A stretch of DNA of 64,000 nucleotides from Flavipsychrobacter sp. Its GTDB lineage: Bacteria > Bacteroidota > Bacteroidia > Chitinophagales > Chitinophagaceae. Shown one piece after another: positions 16,607 through 24,317 of the stretch. Made by a program: the position numbers and the translations under genes. The notes under the pieces are model-generated. The model was not told where the DNA came from. It worked only from the letters and a program-made list of their open reading frames with translations, and did not search any database. The stretch is taken from positions 1 through 64,000 of the forward strand of contig JAWKLD010000002.1 of NCBI GenBank assembly GCA_041392855.1, given 5' to 3'. Position 1 is the first letter of the stretch. Each line of letters begins with the position of its first letter.

Positions 16607-18412
16607 TTATTCCGGATGAAAAACAGGTTTCAGTTTCGTGAGCTTTGTAAAGTTAGACTTATGCCGCTTCTTAATATCAGTCAAGTAGTTGACTACGTCA
16701 AGGGAGGTGCTGGGTAGGAATTTTTTGTATTGTTCAATAAATTCTAAGATGTCCATTATGTTCTCGTATTCCTCTCTAAAAGACGATAAGGTCTCTCCAT
16801 GAGTCTGTTTTATTTTTTCAAGATTAGTTGTTATATATTTCATGTCAACAGCAGCTATATCGAGTTCTTGACCATGATAGGAAGTTTGAGCTTTTATTGT
16901 TTCAAAAAAACCTACAAGCTTATTATCAAAATCTCCCGTTTCTAAGTTAAGATAATACTCTAATTCAGTTGAGGGCTTAAGAATGTCCTTCTCAAAATCA
17001 AACCAAGCCTTTAATGTTTCTTTCAGTTCTTTATGAGTAGAATTCTTTTTAGAACGTTCTTGTACTTCTGCAACTAACCCAAATATGTGATTGAAAGATT
17101 TTATTCCACTTATTATTTCAGTGCTGTTTTTTTTAAGCATTTTGTGCAGTTCCATATGCGCATCGCTTATCACATGAAATACCCTTAAAAGATAATGCAG
17201 GTCATAAATTAAGTCCTTGGAGAGTAAACCAAAATCTTTATCTTTTATATTCCCGGAATGCAAAAAGCTATTTCTTAAAAATGGCAGATGATACTCGAAA
17301 TAATCAAAGTTTCTTTCCTCATGTGTGTAGTGTGGTCGTACCGCAAATACCTTAGTGGATAAAGAGCTGTAATTTTTTTGAGGATATAGTATATATAACA
17401 TATCGGAAAAAACACCTTCAACTTGTGTTAAAGCAAGTGCTGTAAACGCATACCAACGTCTGGCTTTTATAAGTTTTTTGAGCTCATCGAATACCGGTTT
17501 ACGCTCTATTACCTTTGGTAAAGTTGGAATGTAAAAGTTCTCAATCTCATGAAATATCTGTTCAACAGAAAGATATTTTTTTAGCTTATGATAAAAGAGT
17601 TTTTTATTTGTTTTATATAAGTCCTCCATTTGGGGAATATCTCTAACACTTACCTCATCCAAACGGTGTCGACAAACATTTATCTGGCGATAATCAAAAT
17701 ACTCGATACTACGATATTGCCACCACCTGTAAGGTCTATCCCAATATCCTTCAAACCACATTAATCCAAAATCTTTTAAACTCTTATCCTGTGATGCCTT
17801 TATAATGGCTCTGTCTTCTAAGTCATTTATTAAATACTTTATTATTACATCTTTTTCGGCTATACATCTTTCGTAGAAATCAATTATCAACTTCGATTTA
17901 TGTTCTCGTCTATGAACACCTTTTTTATATGAAATAATAATGGCGTCTGCTTCATAAAAAGCTATCAAAGAAAGTAATTCTTTAAGGTTACTTTTTACTT
18001 GTGTTTCCAATTGACTTAGAATATGAAATGGCATTTCATGTAATCCGACAATGTATTTAATGAAGTGTCCTATTGGAGTGTTATCGGCATATTTGTCTTT
18101 ATCATAGAAAGTATCTTCAACTTTGCCATTGCTGTAGATACCATATTTTTGAAGTATTACAATGCATTGTTTTTCAATACTTTCCCTGTCATCAGGGTCG
18201 TATTTTTTTCTGCCAAAACTGAATATTCTTAGGCTATGGTATGTTATTAACAGTTGGTCTTCATTAAAAATGAAATGCCTGGAGAGACCTGCCTTTATAA
18301 CCTTGTTCGCATGTTGTATTGCACCCCAAGTTTCATTAATGTCTTTTAGCTTGATAGTTTCTATGGATTTTTTCTTGGTCGTTTTCTTCCGAGAGGTAAT
18401 TACATGTGCCAT
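16607..18412 (-). CDS. Large unknown protein with HEPN-like RNxxxH motif, candidate defence RNase
   Basis: A 601-residue, mostly helical soluble protein with a Lys-rich N-terminus. The region from about 305 to 420 fits a HEPN domain: a first helix RRWYAFTALALTQVEGVFSDMLYIL and then LRNSFLHSG, giving Arg380, Asn381 and His385 in the RNxxxH (Rx4-6H) pattern of HEPN ribonucleases. The N-terminal 290 residues and the C-terminal 180 (with a coiled stretch near 525-570) are unrecognised. It is the gene closest to the tRNA junction, next to the integrase, a usual place for abortive-infection cargo. An RNA-cleaving antiphage role is inference from motif and position. HEPN domains also occur in non-catalytic proteins. 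Confidence 0.6.
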   Translation of the reverse strand: MAHVITSRKKTTKKKSIETIKLKDINETWGAIQHANKVIKAGLSRHFIFNEDQLLITYHSLRIFSFGRKKYDPDDRESIEKQCIVILQKYGIYSNGKVEDTFYDKDKYADNTPIGHFIKYIVGLHEMPFHILSQLETQVKSNLKELLSLIAFYEADAIIISYKKGVHRREHKSKLIIDFYERCIAEKDVIIKYLINDLEDRAIIKASQDKSLKDFGLMWFEGYWDRPYRWWQYRSIEYFDYRQINVCRHRLDEVSVRDIPQMEDLYKTNKKLFYHKLKKYLSVEQIFHEIENFYIPTLPKVIERKPVFDELKKLIKARRWYAFTALALTQVEGVFSDMLYILYPQKNYSSLSTKVFAVRPHYTHEERNFDYFEYHLPFLRNSFLHSGNIKDKDFGLLSKDLIYDLHYLLRVFHVISDAHMELHKMLKKNSTEIISGIKSFNHIFGLVAEVQERSKKNSTHKELKETLKAWFDFEKDILKPSTELEYYLNLETGDFDNKLVGFFETIKAQTSYHGQELDIAAVDMKYITTNLEKIKQTHGETLSSFREEYENIMDILEFIEQYKKFLPSTSLDVVNYLTDIKKRHKSNFTKLTKLKPVFHPE

Positions 18413-18587
18413 ACAGTATATTGATTAAAGCATCTTGAATATTATAATAGTAGAGAAAAGTCTTAACTTCTTCAGAAAATTACAATAATCATAAGTAGCG
18501 AGAGCTTATACTTGTTTTATAAGGCTTTGGTATACATAGGAGGTATTTCAGTTATGTTTTTGATAAAACAGTCTGGTGTCATAAAAA

Positions 18588-18691
18588 TTGCACTAAATTT
18601 TGCACTGAACTGTACCTGCTGATTAGGCATCTTAAAGCTAAATACATAAAATATTATAATTATTGAATGCTCATTTAGAGCGTTTTAGAGC
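18588..18691. repeat. Short direct repeats beside the attachment site
   Basis: TTGCACT occurs at 18588-18594 and 18600-18606 (12-base period), and TTTAGAGC at 18674-18681 and 18684-18691 (10-base period, about one helical turn). They lie on the element side of the tRNA fragment, where tyrosine recombinases bind arm-type sites. The 488-base gap 18413-18900 otherwise holds only the tRNA fragment and its terminator. Confidence 0.5.
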
Positions 18692-18703
18692 ATTTCTTAG
18701 CGC

Positions 18704-18757
18704 GACTCAAAATCTGGTTTCTTCACGGGAGTGGGGGTTCGATTCCCCCCTGGGGCA
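18704..18757 (+). pseudogene. tRNA-Leu(CAA) 3' fragment, attR junction
   Basis: The fragment holds an anticodon loop CTCAAAA (anticodon CAA), the 3' anticodon strand TCTGG, a type II variable arm (TTTC-TTCAC-GGGA), a perfect T-arm (GGGGG-TTCGATT-CCCCC), the 3' acceptor strand CTGGGGC and discriminator A. The long variable arm supports Leu. The 5' acceptor strand (expected GCCCCAG) and D-arm are missing. The bases before GACTCAAAA (CGC) pair poorly with TCTGG, placing the crossover at or just before the anticodon loop. Confidence 0.8.
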
Positions 18758-18761
18758 CTTA

Positions 18762-18795
18762 AAAAGCCGATCTTAACAGATCGGCTTTTCTTTTG
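18762..18795 (+). terminator. Rho-independent terminator of the original tRNA-Leu
   Basis: AAAAGCCGATC / GATCGGCTTTT forms a perfect 11-bp stem with loop TTAACA, followed by CTTTT. It lies 4 bases after the tRNA fragment and would be the native tRNA terminator left on the chromosomal side. Confidence 0.85.
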
Positions 18796-18900
18796 GCCAA
18801 AATTCTAAAATATAAAACAATATAAGCCTTAATGAATGTGGCTTTAGATCTAGTAGTGAGAGCTTAGAATTAGCAAAGCCTCCCTCCCTAAACTACAACA

Positions 18901-19419
18901 CTATATTTTTTGACGTTGTTTGTCTAGGAGGTCTTTATATACATCGCATAACTCTTTATAATTATCTGCGATTTCTTTCTTAGCTAAATACGACTCCAAT
19001 GCTAAAAGAAAGTCATGCCAACCTGCTAAAAGCCCTACCCAATGTGTTCCCTTTCCATTAGGTTGGAAATTCTGAATATCACTATCACCCTGAGCTTCAA
19101 TAGCTGGAGGAAGTTTATCTACTAAACGAAGTTCAACACCAACAGTAGTAGGTCTTAATTCAAACCGAGTATACGATACTTCCGAGCTATTGAATTGAAT
19201 ATATTCCAACTCTTTCAATGCGGCTATCCACCCTTCCCAACCACCTTCGAACTGAAATACACCACCTACCTCGACATCCATTTTTGACTTCATAAACCAT
19301 TTAGCCAATCCTTCATCTGTAGAGATCGCTTGCCAAATTTTGGCTAACGATACATTATATTGTCCAATAAAAACTGCTGTGTTTTTATCAAGTGTATTAA
19401 GTTGAATGCTCTGTACCAT
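18901..19419 (-). CDS. SRPBCC (AHSA1-like) domain protein
   Basis: A 172-residue single-domain protein of the Bet v1/START-like fold in its AHSA1 form: an N-terminal strand VFIGQYNVSLAKIWQAISTDEGLAKWFM, then MDVEVGGVFQFEGGWEGWIAALKELEYIQFNSSEVSYTRFELRPTTVGVELRLVD, and a long C-terminal helix ending GLLAGWHDFLLALESYL. These proteins bind hydrophobic ligands or act as co-chaperone-like factors; the ligand is unknown. ATG at 19419 is preferred over the upstream TTG. It is the first gene on the chromosomal side of the element. Confidence 0.82.
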   Translation of the reverse strand: MVQSIQLNTLDKNTAVFIGQYNVSLAKIWQAISTDEGLAKWFMKSKMDVEVGGVFQFEGGWEGWIAALKELEYIQFNSSEVSYTRFELRPTTVGVELRLVDKLPPAIEAQGDSDIQNFQPNGKGTHWVGLLAGWHDFLLALESYLAKKEIADNYKELCDVYKDLLDKQRQKI

Positions 19420-19554
19420 ATTCAAATATAACCATAGACGGAATATTATTCTGATTCTCTAAAAACTCCTATTCAGCTATGTATATTCCTCCTTCATCAC
19501 ATTGAGATACTTTATTATATTTCGTTGTATTAATTTCAGGGTAACTTGGAATTA

Positions 19555-19953
19555 ATGATGCACAGAATTATAGTAAAACATACCTGTACATGTCTTTTCT
19601 TTCTGGCATTTCTTATGTCTGCAACACCTCTATACCAGCTTTTTAAAACCCCAATATTATATACTCATTATTTCGAACATAAAGTCAATAACCCTGACAT
19701 CTCTGTGTTTGATTATATATTTATGCATTACATAGGTGATGATGGCGTTTCAGAAGATGACGTAACTGATATGCAATTACCATTTAAAAAAGTTGAGCGT
19801 AATACATTACAAGATTTATATAGCTTAACATTTGCATCTATACCTACAACTAAGTGTATTACAGCAGTAGCAACTTCCTTTTGTTTATACTGTCATCAAC
19901 GTTATAGGCAATTCTATGATGATGCTATGCTTAAACCTCCGCAAGCAACATAA
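19555..19953 (+). CDS. Small exported protein resembling the one heading the metal operon
   Basis: This 132-residue product starts at ATG 19555; an upstream TTG is less likely. It has a hydrophobic N-terminus (CLFFLAFLMSATP), then LYQLFKTPILYTHYFEHKVNNPDISVFDYIFMHYIGDD. The order and spacing match the protein at 1472-1891 (IEVFEIPVIIKHYTHH, then IGVIDYLKQHF), and both end with a PP motif. This copy has fewer His and keeps CLYCHQRYRQFYDD near the end. It stands alone, without efflux genes next to it. Function is unknown; an exported metal-related role is weak inference. Confidence 0.65.
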   Translation: MMHRIIVKHTCTCLFFLAFLMSATPLYQLFKTPILYTHYFEHKVNNPDISVFDYIFMHYIGDDGVSEDDVTDMQLPFKKVERNTLQDLYSLTFASIPTTKCITAVATSFCLYCHQRYRQFYDDAMLKPPQAT

Positions 19954-20075
19954 ATTATTTCATCAATATAGTTGCACATTAAGTGGCTATATATTTAAAT
20001 GACAATCAGTTCAGCGCATAGGGTTCTTATAACACCATGTGCCTGACAATTATTTATTATTTAATACAATTAACA

Positions 20076-20501
20076 ATGAAAAAAATACTTCATATAGCAA
20101 TAGTTGCGATCGGATATATAATACTAACATCAAGCTCTTGTAAGAAAGACGATGATAATGTAAATCCAAGTAATAGTTCAAATATAACACCTGGTTCTGG
20201 CTGGCATGTCTCATTATTTTCGGAACAAAGTGAAAATAAGACAAGCAATTATAGCGAATATAGTTTCGATTTTGCAACAGATGGTTCTATGTCAGCACAA
20301 GGTAGTGGGCAAGTTGTAACAGGAACATGGAAGCAATATCAGGATGACGGTATTACTAAGTTTGCGATCAGTCTTAATACTACAAATAATAATTTACTGG
20401 AACTTAATGACGACTGGGCTCTTGTAAGTAAAGATGAAAAGTTTATATCCCTTAAAGATGATAATAGCTCAAAGAATGAACAGTTGCAGTTCTCTAAGTA
20501 A
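20076..20501 (+). CDS. Lipoprotein, lipocalin-like
   Basis: This 141-residue product begins at ATG 20076, since the frame upstream lacks a sensible signal. It has a lipoprotein signal ending SSSC, an Asp/Asn/Ser-rich spacer, and a small beta-barrel-like domain: GWHVSLFSEQSENKTSNYSEYSFDFATDGSMSAQ, GTWKQY, then LLELNDDWALV and FISLKDD. The pattern of strand, 'F.F...G...A', 'G.W', 'dW.v' is that of lipocalin-like Bacteroidota lipoproteins. It is anchored in the periplasm or outer membrane; ligand unknown. A strong terminator follows at 20529. Confidence 0.75.
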   Translation: MKKILHIAIVAIGYIILTSSSCKKDDDNVNPSNSSNITPGSGWHVSLFSEQSENKTSNYSEYSFDFATDGSMSAQGSGQVVTGTWKQYQDDGITKFAISLNTTNNNLLELNDDWALVSKDEKFISLKDDNSSKNEQLQFSK

Positions 20502-20528
20502 TGATTATCTCATAGTATAATACTGTAC

Positions 20529-20557
20529 AAGCGGTTACATAAAGTAGCCGCTTTTTT
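20529..20557. terminator. Bidirectional terminator between lipoprotein and lysR genes
   Basis: AAGCGGTTAC / GTAGCCGCTT forms a 10-bp stem with loop ATAAA, followed by TTTTT on the plus strand. It lies between convergent genes; its last bases touch the regulator's stop codon. Confidence 0.85.
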
Positions 20558-21482
20558 ATTTATACTCCTCATACCATTTAAAATGGTCATGAATAATGCC
20601 TTCCTTTTTCTCTTTTATAAAGCTTAGGAAAGAGGCTGCAACATTCGTATGTTCTTTGTCCTTAAGCCATATAAGAGACCATGTAGTTTGTATGGGTAAC
20701 CCCTTTACAGGAATTATTGACAGCTGTTTATTATGTAGTTCATTTTTTATCCCGATCAAAGGCATTACCGAATAACCCAGACCTGCAACTACAGCTTGCT
20801 TCACCGCTTCATTTGAAGTCAGCTCCATTTTTTTAAGTACACTCATTTTTTTCTCCTTAAAAAAACCAGACATTGTATCTCGAGTACCCGATCCCTTTTC
20901 TCTAAATATAAGAGGCAGTTCTTTTAACAACTCTGCGTCATATACTCTTCTCTTCAGTTTATTATTAGCATTACCTACCAAGTAGAGCTTATTAGCGATC
21001 AAGTCCACCTTTTCTACTTTGAGTTTTTTAGGCAATACAGATACTAAAGCGAAATCCACTTCATTATTATCTAAACTTTCTATCACCTTACTTTTATTCG
21101 TAACATCAAGTGTTAGATCTACCCCATCATTTAGCTTCATAAAATCTGTCAGGAAATATGGCATCACATACTTCCCTGTAGAAACTACCGAAATTTTCAG
21201 CTTACCTACCAACTGCCCTCTAAAAGCATGCATCTTATAATTGATATCATATACCTGCTCCAGTATTTTTTCTGCAGCATCGGCAATCTCAATTCCAAAA
21301 TCTGTTACGTATATATTCCTGCCAATATTCTCAATTAGCGGAATATCAAATTGATCTTGGAATTTTTTCAGCTGTATAGAAACCGCAGGTTGAGTTAAAT
21401 GCAACTCTGCTGCTGCCTTTGTAACACTCTGTGTCTGAGCAATTTTTAGAAATATCTGTAACTGATTCAATGTATAATTCAT
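20556..21482 (-). CDS. LysR-family transcriptional regulator
   Basis: A 308-residue regulator with an N-terminal winged helix-turn-helix (LNQLQIFLKIAQTQSVTKAAAELHLTQPAVSIQLKKFQ) and a C-terminal periplasmic-binding-protein-like effector domain (from about residue 90). ATG at 21482 is chosen over the TTG two codons upstream. It is transcribed divergently from the isocitrate dehydrogenase gene with 80 bases between. That is the classic layout for a LysR protein controlling its neighbour in response to a small molecule. The neighbouring SbtA-like transporter makes a CbbR/CmpR-like inorganic-carbon signal possible, but this is inference. Confidence 0.9.
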   Translation of the reverse strand: MNYTLNQLQIFLKIAQTQSVTKAAAELHLTQPAVSIQLKKFQDQFDIPLIENIGRNIYVTDFGIEIADAAEKILEQVYDINYKMHAFRGQLVGKLKISVVSTGKYVMPYFLTDFMKLNDGVDLTLDVTNKSKVIESLDNNEVDFALVSVLPKKLKVEKVDLIANKLYLVGNANNKLKRRVYDAELLKELPLIFREKGSGTRDTMSGFFKEKKMSVLKKMELTSNEAVKQAVVAGLGYSVMPLIGIKNELHNKQLSIIPVKGLPIQTTWSLIWLKDKEHTNVAASFLSFIKEKKEGIIHDHFKWYEEYK

Positions 21483-21562
21483 AAACAAAAGTTATGATTT
21501 TCATTATAAATATAAATAAAATTAAATGATTAAATCACTACACCTTTGCAAAAAGAAAAAAA
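21483..21562. promoter_or_regulatory. Divergent control region between lysR and icd
   Basis: Eighty very AT-rich bases separate the two starts. CACCTTTG at 21541-21548 is one base off the TAnnTTTG box and could serve the dehydrogenase operon; no good -33 box precedes it, consistent with a promoter needing an activator. Confidence 0.45.
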
Positions 21563-22999
21563 ATGAAAAGGATAACAATTGCAAAAGGGGACGGCATAGG
21601 TCCCGAAATAATGGACGCAACATTGCGAATCATTAAAGCCTCGGGCGCACAAGTAGCTTTTGATGAGATTGAGGTAGGCGAACAAGTCTATCTGTCAGGG
21701 AACACCTCAGGCATTACCAAAGAGGCATGGAATACGATCAGGGAAAACAAGATATTCCTAAAAGCTCCTATTACAACACCACAGGGTGGTGGCTACAAGA
21801 GCCTTAATGTAACCATGCGAAAAACACTGGGACTGTTTGCCAATGTAAGACCATGTAGAAGCTATGCTCCATTCATCGCTACTAAACATCCGATAATGGA
21901 TGTAGTCATCATAAGAGAAAATGAAGAAGACCTATATGCAGGTATTGAGCATCAGCAAACCGAAGAAGTAGTACAATGCCTAAAACTAATAAGCAGACCT
22001 GGTTGCGAAAAAATAGTTCGTTATGCTTTTGAATATGCCAAACAATACAACAGAAAAAAGGTTACCTGCTTCACCAAGGACAATATAATGAAACAAACAG
22101 ATGGGCTATTTCACAAGGTCTTTAACGAAGTGGGTGCAGAATATCCAGACATCGAAAAAGAACACTGGATCATTGACATAGGAGCAGCCAAGCTAGCAGA
22201 TACTCCTGAATACTTTGATGTGATCGTAATGCCAAATCTATATGGAGATGTCCTGTCGGACATAGCAGCACAAATTACGGGTTCCGTTGGTATAGCGGGT
22301 AGCGCTAATATTGGCAATAGCTGCTCGATGTTTGAAGCAATACATGGTTCAGCACCCGATATTTCAGGGAAAGACATTGCCAATCCATCGGGACTGATCA
22401 ATGCAGCGATCATGTTACTTACACATATTGGGGAAGCAAAAGCGGCAGAACTGATTCAAAACGCATGGCTCAAAACAATAGAAGACGGCATACATACAGC
22501 AGACATCTTCAAAGAAAATACAAGCACGCAGAAAGTAGGTACCACTGCATTTGCAGATGCTGTCATCGACAACTTAGGACAAACTCCTAAAAGACTAGTA
22601 CCTGTAGAATACAAAGGAGATAGTTCTTTCAAAATGCCGGAGTATAAACGCAAGGCTGCACAAGACAAAACACTGGAAGGGGTCGACGTGTTTGTACACT
22701 GGAGTGGTACTAAACCTGAAGAACTAGCAACTAAGCTAAACAGACTGGAACAAAACGGCGTTCAACTGCAAATGATCACCAACAGAGGTGTAAAAGTATG
22801 GCCCAATGGATTTGAGGAAACATTTTGTACTGACCACTGGAGGTGTCGCTTCACAAATGATGTAACAAATAACATCTCCAAAAAAGACATTATCAATCTG
22901 ATGTCATCTGCACAAGAAAACGATGTCGACATAATTAAAACTGAAAACCTGTACAGTTTCGACAACATTCGTGGCTACTCTTTAGGGCAGGGCCAATAA
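21563..22999 (+). CDS. icd: NADP-type isocitrate dehydrogenase with C-terminal extension
   Basis: This 478-residue enzyme is of the isocitrate/isopropylmalate dehydrogenase family. N-terminal GDGIGPE and RENEEDLYAGIEH are substrate and cofactor regions. NLYGDVLSDIAAQITGSVGIAGSANIG is the family signature, followed by EAIHGSAPDISGKDIANP. About 140 residues after the core (from about 335) form an extra domain, as in the Thermus-type NADP enzyme. It converts isocitrate to 2-oxoglutarate and CO2 with NADP. It heads an operon with a 92-residue unknown protein and an SbtA-like bicarbonate transporter, opposite a LysR gene, which ties this TCA step to inorganic-carbon supply. Confidence 0.9.
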   Translation: MKRITIAKGDGIGPEIMDATLRIIKASGAQVAFDEIEVGEQVYLSGNTSGITKEAWNTIRENKIFLKAPITTPQGGGYKSLNVTMRKTLGLFANVRPCRSYAPFIATKHPIMDVVIIRENEEDLYAGIEHQQTEEVVQCLKLISRPGCEKIVRYAFEYAKQYNRKKVTCFTKDNIMKQTDGLFHKVFNEVGAEYPDIEKEHWIIDIGAAKLADTPEYFDVIVMPNLYGDVLSDIAAQITGSVGIAGSANIGNSCSMFEAIHGSAPDISGKDIANPSGLINAAIMLLTHIGEAKAAELIQNAWLKTIEDGIHTADIFKENTSTQKVGTTAFADAVIDNLGQTPKRLVPVEYKGDSSFKMPEYKRKAAQDKTLEGVDVFVHWSGTKPEELATKLNRLEQNGVQLQMITNRGVKVWPNGFEETFCTDHWRCRFTNDVTNNISKKDIINLMSSAQENDVDIIKTENLYSFDNIRGYSLGQGQ

Positions 23000-23027
23000 A
23001 CCTTTCATTCACAGTAAAAAAGCAAAT

Positions 23028-23306
23028 ATGAACAAAGAAAAAAAAGAGTTCAATCTTATAGAAGGCATCTTTAGTGCTGTAGAAGCTAAAGAAATACTTA
23101 CAACATTAATAAATGATAAGATCAAGTTTCATGATTATAAAATCTTCAGTCAAGAAGAACGGTTTGGAAAAGCTAATGCTGAAACACTTGCAAGAAAAGC
23201 ACAACTACTGGAAATAAAAGAACGTTTAATAGAATACTTAGATCAATATCATAATAGTGACCAGAAACTACGTATTCACTCCAACATCCATATACTAACA
23301 AACTAA
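23028..23306 (+). CDS. Small unknown protein between icd and the SbtA-like gene
   Basis: A 92-residue soluble, highly charged and mostly helical protein (FSAVEAKEILTTLINDKIKFHDYKIFSQEERFG...ARKAQLLEIKERLIEYLDQYH). It lies 28 bases after the dehydrogenase and 5 before the transporter gene, so the three are one transcript. In cyanobacteria SbtA is partnered by a small PII-like protein, SbtB, of similar size, but this sequence does not look like a PII fold. Whether it partners the transporter is an open question. Confidence 0.7.
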   Translation: MNKEKKEFNLIEGIFSAVEAKEILTTLINDKIKFHDYKIFSQEERFGKANAETLARKAQLLEIKERLIEYLDQYHNSDQKLRIHSNIHILTN

Positions 23307-23311
23307 CTGTA

Positions 23312-24280
23312 ATGAATTTAAATCTTCTAATTGATAATCTTACTAATCCTGCATTACTGTTCTTTTTGCTAGGCATAATAGCTGTAGCATTGAAGAGCGA
23401 CCTTGAGATACCTCCCGGTTCTTCTAAATTCATTTCATTATACCTCCTGTTTGCCATTGGTTTCAAAGGCGGACAAGAATTATCTCATGAGCACTTAACG
23501 AGTGAGATCATGTGGTCTATATGTTTTGGATTAACGATAGCTGCGGCTATACCATTATACTCCTTTTTTATCCTTAAGAAGAAACTCAACATATACGACG
23601 CAGGAGCTGTAGCTGCTGCTTATGGATCTGTTAGTGCCGTAACATTTGTTACGGCTGTTTCTTTCTTAGAAGCCAATGCCCTCAAACTTCATGGGCATAT
23701 GGTAGCTATTATGGCTTTAATGGAATCTCCGGCAATTATTGCAGGGTTAATTTTGATATCCCTTTACAACAAAGACACCAAAACAAACCTCAATAGAACA
23801 GTAGCACTCAAGCACTCTTTAACCAACGGTAGTGTTCTATTAATATTAGGCAGCCTTGCTATAGGCTACATGGCTAGCGCTGAACAGGCCGAAGGCATAA
23901 AGCCTTTTACTAATGATATATTCAAAGGGTTTCTTGCTATTTTCTTATTGGACATGGGTATAGTTAGCGGTCGGAAACTAAAATCCCTTGTGAGTGAAGG
24001 GATTTTCCCTGTTGCCTTCGCTGCTATTGCCCCTCTTGTAAACGGTTGTATTGTAGCATTGCTTAGCTCACTTGTAACAGATGATGTCAGCAACAGGTTT
24101 ATTTTCGCTGTTTTGGCGGCCAGTGCATCTTATATTGCAGTTCCTGCTGCTATGAAGATAGCCGCTCCTAAAGCAAACCCTGGCATATTTCTACCAATGG
24201 CATTAGCCGTTACATTCCCTATAAATATAACAGTTGGGTTACCTCTATTTTTCACTATTGTGCAATCAGTTCATTTATAA
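23312..24280 (+). CDS. Sodium-dependent bicarbonate transporter (SbtA family)
   Basis: A 322-residue inner-membrane protein of about ten membrane segments in two inverted halves. It begins with LTNPALLFFLLGIIAVALKSDLEIP, contains LSLYLLFAIGFKGG and, in the second half, FKGFLAIFLLDMGIVSGRKL, the usual SbtA-family pattern (FKGG; LDMG). It would import bicarbonate with Na+. It is last in the icd operon and ends in a strong bidirectional terminator. In a heterotroph the imported bicarbonate could feed carboxylation reactions; that is inference. Confidence 0.88.
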   Translation: MNLNLLIDNLTNPALLFFLLGIIAVALKSDLEIPPGSSKFISLYLLFAIGFKGGQELSHEHLTSEIMWSICFGLTIAAAIPLYSFFILKKKLNIYDAGAVAAAYGSVSAVTFVTAVSFLEANALKLHGHMVAIMALMESPAIIAGLILISLYNKDTKTNLNRTVALKHSLTNGSVLLILGSLAIGYMASAEQAEGIKPFTNDIFKGFLAIFLLDMGIVSGRKLKSLVSEGIFPVAFAAIAPLVNGCIVALLSSLVTDDVSNRFIFAVLAASASYIAVPAAMKIAAPKANPGIFLPMALAVTFPINITVGLPLFFTIVQSVHL

Positions 24281-24311
24281 AAAGAGGAGCAATTTAATTG
24301 CTCCTCTTTTT
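24279..24311. terminator. Bidirectional terminator
   Basis: AAAAAGAGGAGCAA / TTGCTCCTCTTTTT is a perfect 14-bp stem with a 5-base loop between the convergent transporter and GyrI-like genes. It works on both strands because it has A- and T-runs at both ends. Confidence 0.92.
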
Positions 24312-24317
24312 ATCGTA

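Larger units (their letters stand above)
1..18757. mobile_element. Right part of an integrative element in tRNA-Leu(CAA)
   Basis: Its right end is a tRNA-Leu fragment (18704-18757) lacking the 5' half. A tyrosine recombinase lies about 2.3 kb inside that end. Cargo consists of heavy-metal efflux genes, a DNA methyltransferase, a ParB-like protein and several unknown genes. I found no second copy of the tRNA fragment in the window, so the left end and the reconstituted tRNA are inferred to lie before base 1. Genes to the right of 18757 look like ordinary chromosome. No phage structural genes or conjugation genes are visible here, so whether it is an ICE, a mobilisable island or a defective element cannot be decided. 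The boundary is well supported; the extent to the left is inference. Confidence 0.65.

Noticed and set aside
9968..18412. Prophage
   Set aside because: No capsid, portal, terminase, tail or lysis genes are seen; integrase plus cargo fits an integrative island better.
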